DNA of 47,159 nucleotides from contig JADJSS010000029.1 in the NCBI GenBank assembly GCA_016711605.1, positions 1 through 47,159 of the forward strand, written 5' to 3'. The stretch is from Saprospirales bacterium (GTDB lineage Bacteria > Bacteroidota > Bacteroidia > Chitinophagales > JADIYW01). The translations under genes and the position numbers were made by a program. Shown here one piece after another: positions 45,650 to 47,159 of this stretch (position 1 is the first letter of the stretch; each line of letters begins with the position of its first letter). Below the pieces are notes generated by a model. That model did not search any database and was not told where the DNA came from. It worked only from the letters and a program-made list of their open reading frames with translations.

Positions 45650-45677
45650 TTCTGTGAAAATCTGTGTAATCTGTGAG
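45650..45677 (+). repeat. 28-base dispersed extragenic repeat, copy 2
   Basis: TTCTGTGAAAATCTG, then TGTAATCTGTGAG. It differs from copy 1 (36927-36954, opposite strand) at two positions and lies in the 109-base gap between gtrA and the hutG-like gene. Confidence 0.7.
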
Positions 45678-45698
45678 AAAAAATTTTACCTTTAAATC

Positions 45699-46727
45699 AT
45701 GCAACACTTCGTCTTTTATAAAAAAGAAAACCATTTAGCGTTTACCAAAACCAGAAATGGCGAAACTAAATTGGGTGAAAAAATCGTTGCCATTTCAAAC
45801 GAAAAAAAATGGCAAGACGAACTCAAAAAATCTTCTGCTAAATTTGTTTTACTTGGAATTCCGGAATCTATTGGTGTGAAAGCAAACTTCGGTGTTGCAG
45901 GAACCGAAACTGCATGGAAAGCATTTCTACATTCTTTTTTCAATATTCAATCCAATCAATTTCTAAAAGGAAATGAAATTCTATTGCTTGGTTACTTTGA
46001 TTTTTCAGCATTACAAAAAAAGATAAAAAACAAACCAGTTGAATTTGTGCGTGATATCGTTTCTGAAATCGACAAACATGTCTCTGAAATGATAGAAAAA
46101 ATTGTTGCAACTGGAAAAATTCCAATCATTATTGGTGGTGGACACAACAACGCTTATGGAAACATTAAAGGCGCTGCACTTGGCTTGCAACAAGTTAATA
46201 AAATAAAAGTTGCTAAAATAAACGTCATCAATATTGATGCACACACTGATTTGCGCGCGCTCGAAGGCAGACACTCAGGCAATGGTTTTTCGTATGCAAT
46301 TAAGGATGGTTTTTTGGAAAAATATGGAATGATTGGAATTCAAGAAAACTACTGCACACAAAAAATGTTGGACGACATCAAACAAAATAAAAACATTCAA
46401 GTACAGTATTTTGAAGATATAATAGTGAAAGAAAAGATCACTCTTCAACAAGCAACTTCAAAAATTATACAACACACCAAAAGCAATTTTAGCGGCATCG
46501 AAATAGATTTGGATGCAATAGAAAATACATTATCAAGTGCCATCACACCAAGTGGTTTCTCAGCAAACCAGGTTCGACAAATGCTGTATCAAATCACACA
46601 AAAAAATAAAATTGCGTATTTGCATATTTGCGAAGGTGTTGCAGAATCAGAAAACGGACAAATATCTTCAACTACAGGAAAACTAATTAGCTATTTGGTG
46701 AGTGATTTTGTGAAAGCGTTGGATTAG
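45699..46727 (+). CDS. hutG: Formimidoylglutamase-like arginase-family enzyme
   Basis: A 342-residue ureohydrolase. Its manganese-binding pattern is readable: IIIGGGHNNAYGNIKG (first His), INVINIDAHTDLRALEGRHSG split as NIDAHTDLR and GRHSGNG, and IEIDLDAIENTLSSAITPSG (Asp-x-Asp). GVKANFGVAGTETAWKAFL fits the N-terminal substrate-loop region. Bacteroidota enzymes of this type are usually annotated as formimidoylglutamase, which releases formamide and glutamate from N-formimino-glutamate, the product of the HutI reaction. The presence of hutI 1.3 kb upstream on the same strand supports this. Agmatinase or arginase activity cannot be ruled out. Confidence 0.85.
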   Translation: MQHFVFYKKENHLAFTKTRNGETKLGEKIVAISNEKKWQDELKKSSAKFVLLGIPESIGVKANFGVAGTETAWKAFLHSFFNIQSNQFLKGNEILLLGYFDFSALQKKIKNKPVEFVRDIVSEIDKHVSEMIEKIVATGKIPIIIGGGHNNAYGNIKGAALGLQQVNKIKVAKINVINIDAHTDLRALEGRHSGNGFSYAIKDGFLEKYGMIGIQENYCTQKMLDDIKQNKNIQVQYFEDIIVKEKITLQQATSKIIQHTKSNFSGIEIDLDAIENTLSSAITPSGFSANQVRQMLYQITQKNKIAYLHICEGVAESENGQISSTTGKLISYLVSDFVKALD

Positions 46728-47159
46728 TCTTTGTAATAGAAAGTGTATTTTATTGCATCAAAACGATTGTCAGAATCAAATATTTTCATTGAACTAATTC
46801 TATTGTTGAAATTTGCATCAAAAATATAATCAACAGATATGTTTACTGATGTTTGATATAATATTCTATTAAACGCTTTAGTTAGATTGTAGTTTATACT
46901 TTCTATTAATTGATCAGTCGCTGTATTAAAACTAAGTGCTGATTGTAATACAAAAAAATCTGGTTGACAAACTCAATACACTATTATTTGCACTAAAATA
47001 ATCGTAGTTTTTTATTAAGAATAATTCAAGTAAAATTAAATCATTCAAATCAATCCCAATCATTTGTTTTTGATTTAAATAATGATTTGTATAACTAAAA
47101 ATACCTACTTGTTGATTTGCGTTAACAATTGAATCGTAATTTGTGTCGTACAAATGATA
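46724..47159 (-). pseudogene. Unknown gene, frameshifted, 5' end beyond window
   Basis: I recognise no family. From the window edge inward one frame gives MYDTNYDSIVNANQQVG and LNDLILLELFLIKNYDYFS, stopping at 46932. After a seven-base A run (plus strand, near 46955-46961) a second frame continues as FFVLQSALSFNTATDQLIES and NISVDYIFDANFNNRISSM to a stop at 46724-46726. Both frames have normal coding character, so one gene with an indel in the homopolymer is likely. It overlaps the end of the hutG-like gene by three bases and is convergent with it. Confidence 0.6.

Overview
The window looks like a chromosomal segment of an AT-rich member of the Bacteroidota, probably from the Chitinophagales/Saprospiria side rather than Bacteroidales. 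The reasons are: two very large secreted proteins with type IX secretion system (T9SS) sorting domains (one type A, one type B), a PorP/SprF outer-membrane protein directly after the type B protein, the parA-parB-DUF5683-dapB-lepB gene order, TAnnTTTG promoter boxes, and a lipoprotein alpha-2-macroglobulin. I cannot name a genus. I see no rRNA, tRNA, CRISPR array or insertion sequence.

Layout. 1-1310: decayed minus-strand gene for a phospholipase D-like nuclease fused to WG repeats. 1458-6642: minus-strand alpha-2-macroglobulin lipoprotein gene, broken in two. 6814-8680: plus-strand operon of an SDR oxidoreductase, an SRPBCC protein and a rhomboid protease. 8806-10705: KilA-N protein and threonine aldolase. 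10706-12343: minus-strand unknown gene, cytochrome oxidase subunit III-like gene and a frameshifted Fur-family regulator. This regulator is divergent from a MerC-like membrane protein gene, with a palindromic operator candidate between them. 12809-21647: PorP/SprF gene and a giant repetitive type B adhesin gene, split in three by two compensating 1-base indels. 21898-28326: 2142-residue type A surface protein, followed by an intrinsic terminator. 28516-31559: helical orphan protein, SirB1-like protein and a HepT/MntA toxin-antitoxin pair. 31598-36913: topA, purB, a small zinc-ribbon protein, an ArsC-like protein and a PD-(D/E)XK protein. 37019-42822: lepB, dapB, DUF5683, parB, parA and a metallo-beta-lactamase-fold hydrolase, all leftward. 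42823-43129: intergenic region with DnaA-box-like and parS-like sequences. 43130-46727: rightward hutI, CDP-alcohol phosphatidyltransferase, GtrA and hutG-like genes. 46724-47159: frameshifted partial gene.

How the parts work together. The two surface proteins should cross the outer membrane through T9SS. The PorP/SprF protein encoded directly after the type B protein is its probable dedicated partner. LepB and DUF5683 belong to the envelope and ParA/ParB to chromosome segregation. Transcription diverges around 42.8-43.1 kb, which together with the motifs there makes that gap a plausible replication origin. HutI and HutG are two steps of histidine degradation.

A recurrent feature is single-gene frame disruption at about nine places, several in short homopolymers. 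In the giant adhesin gene, the tandem-repeat spacing (239 against 240, and 529 against 528) shows directly that one base was lost in one copy and one gained in another. This may reflect residual assembly indels or real pseudogenisation or phase change. The sequence alone cannot decide.
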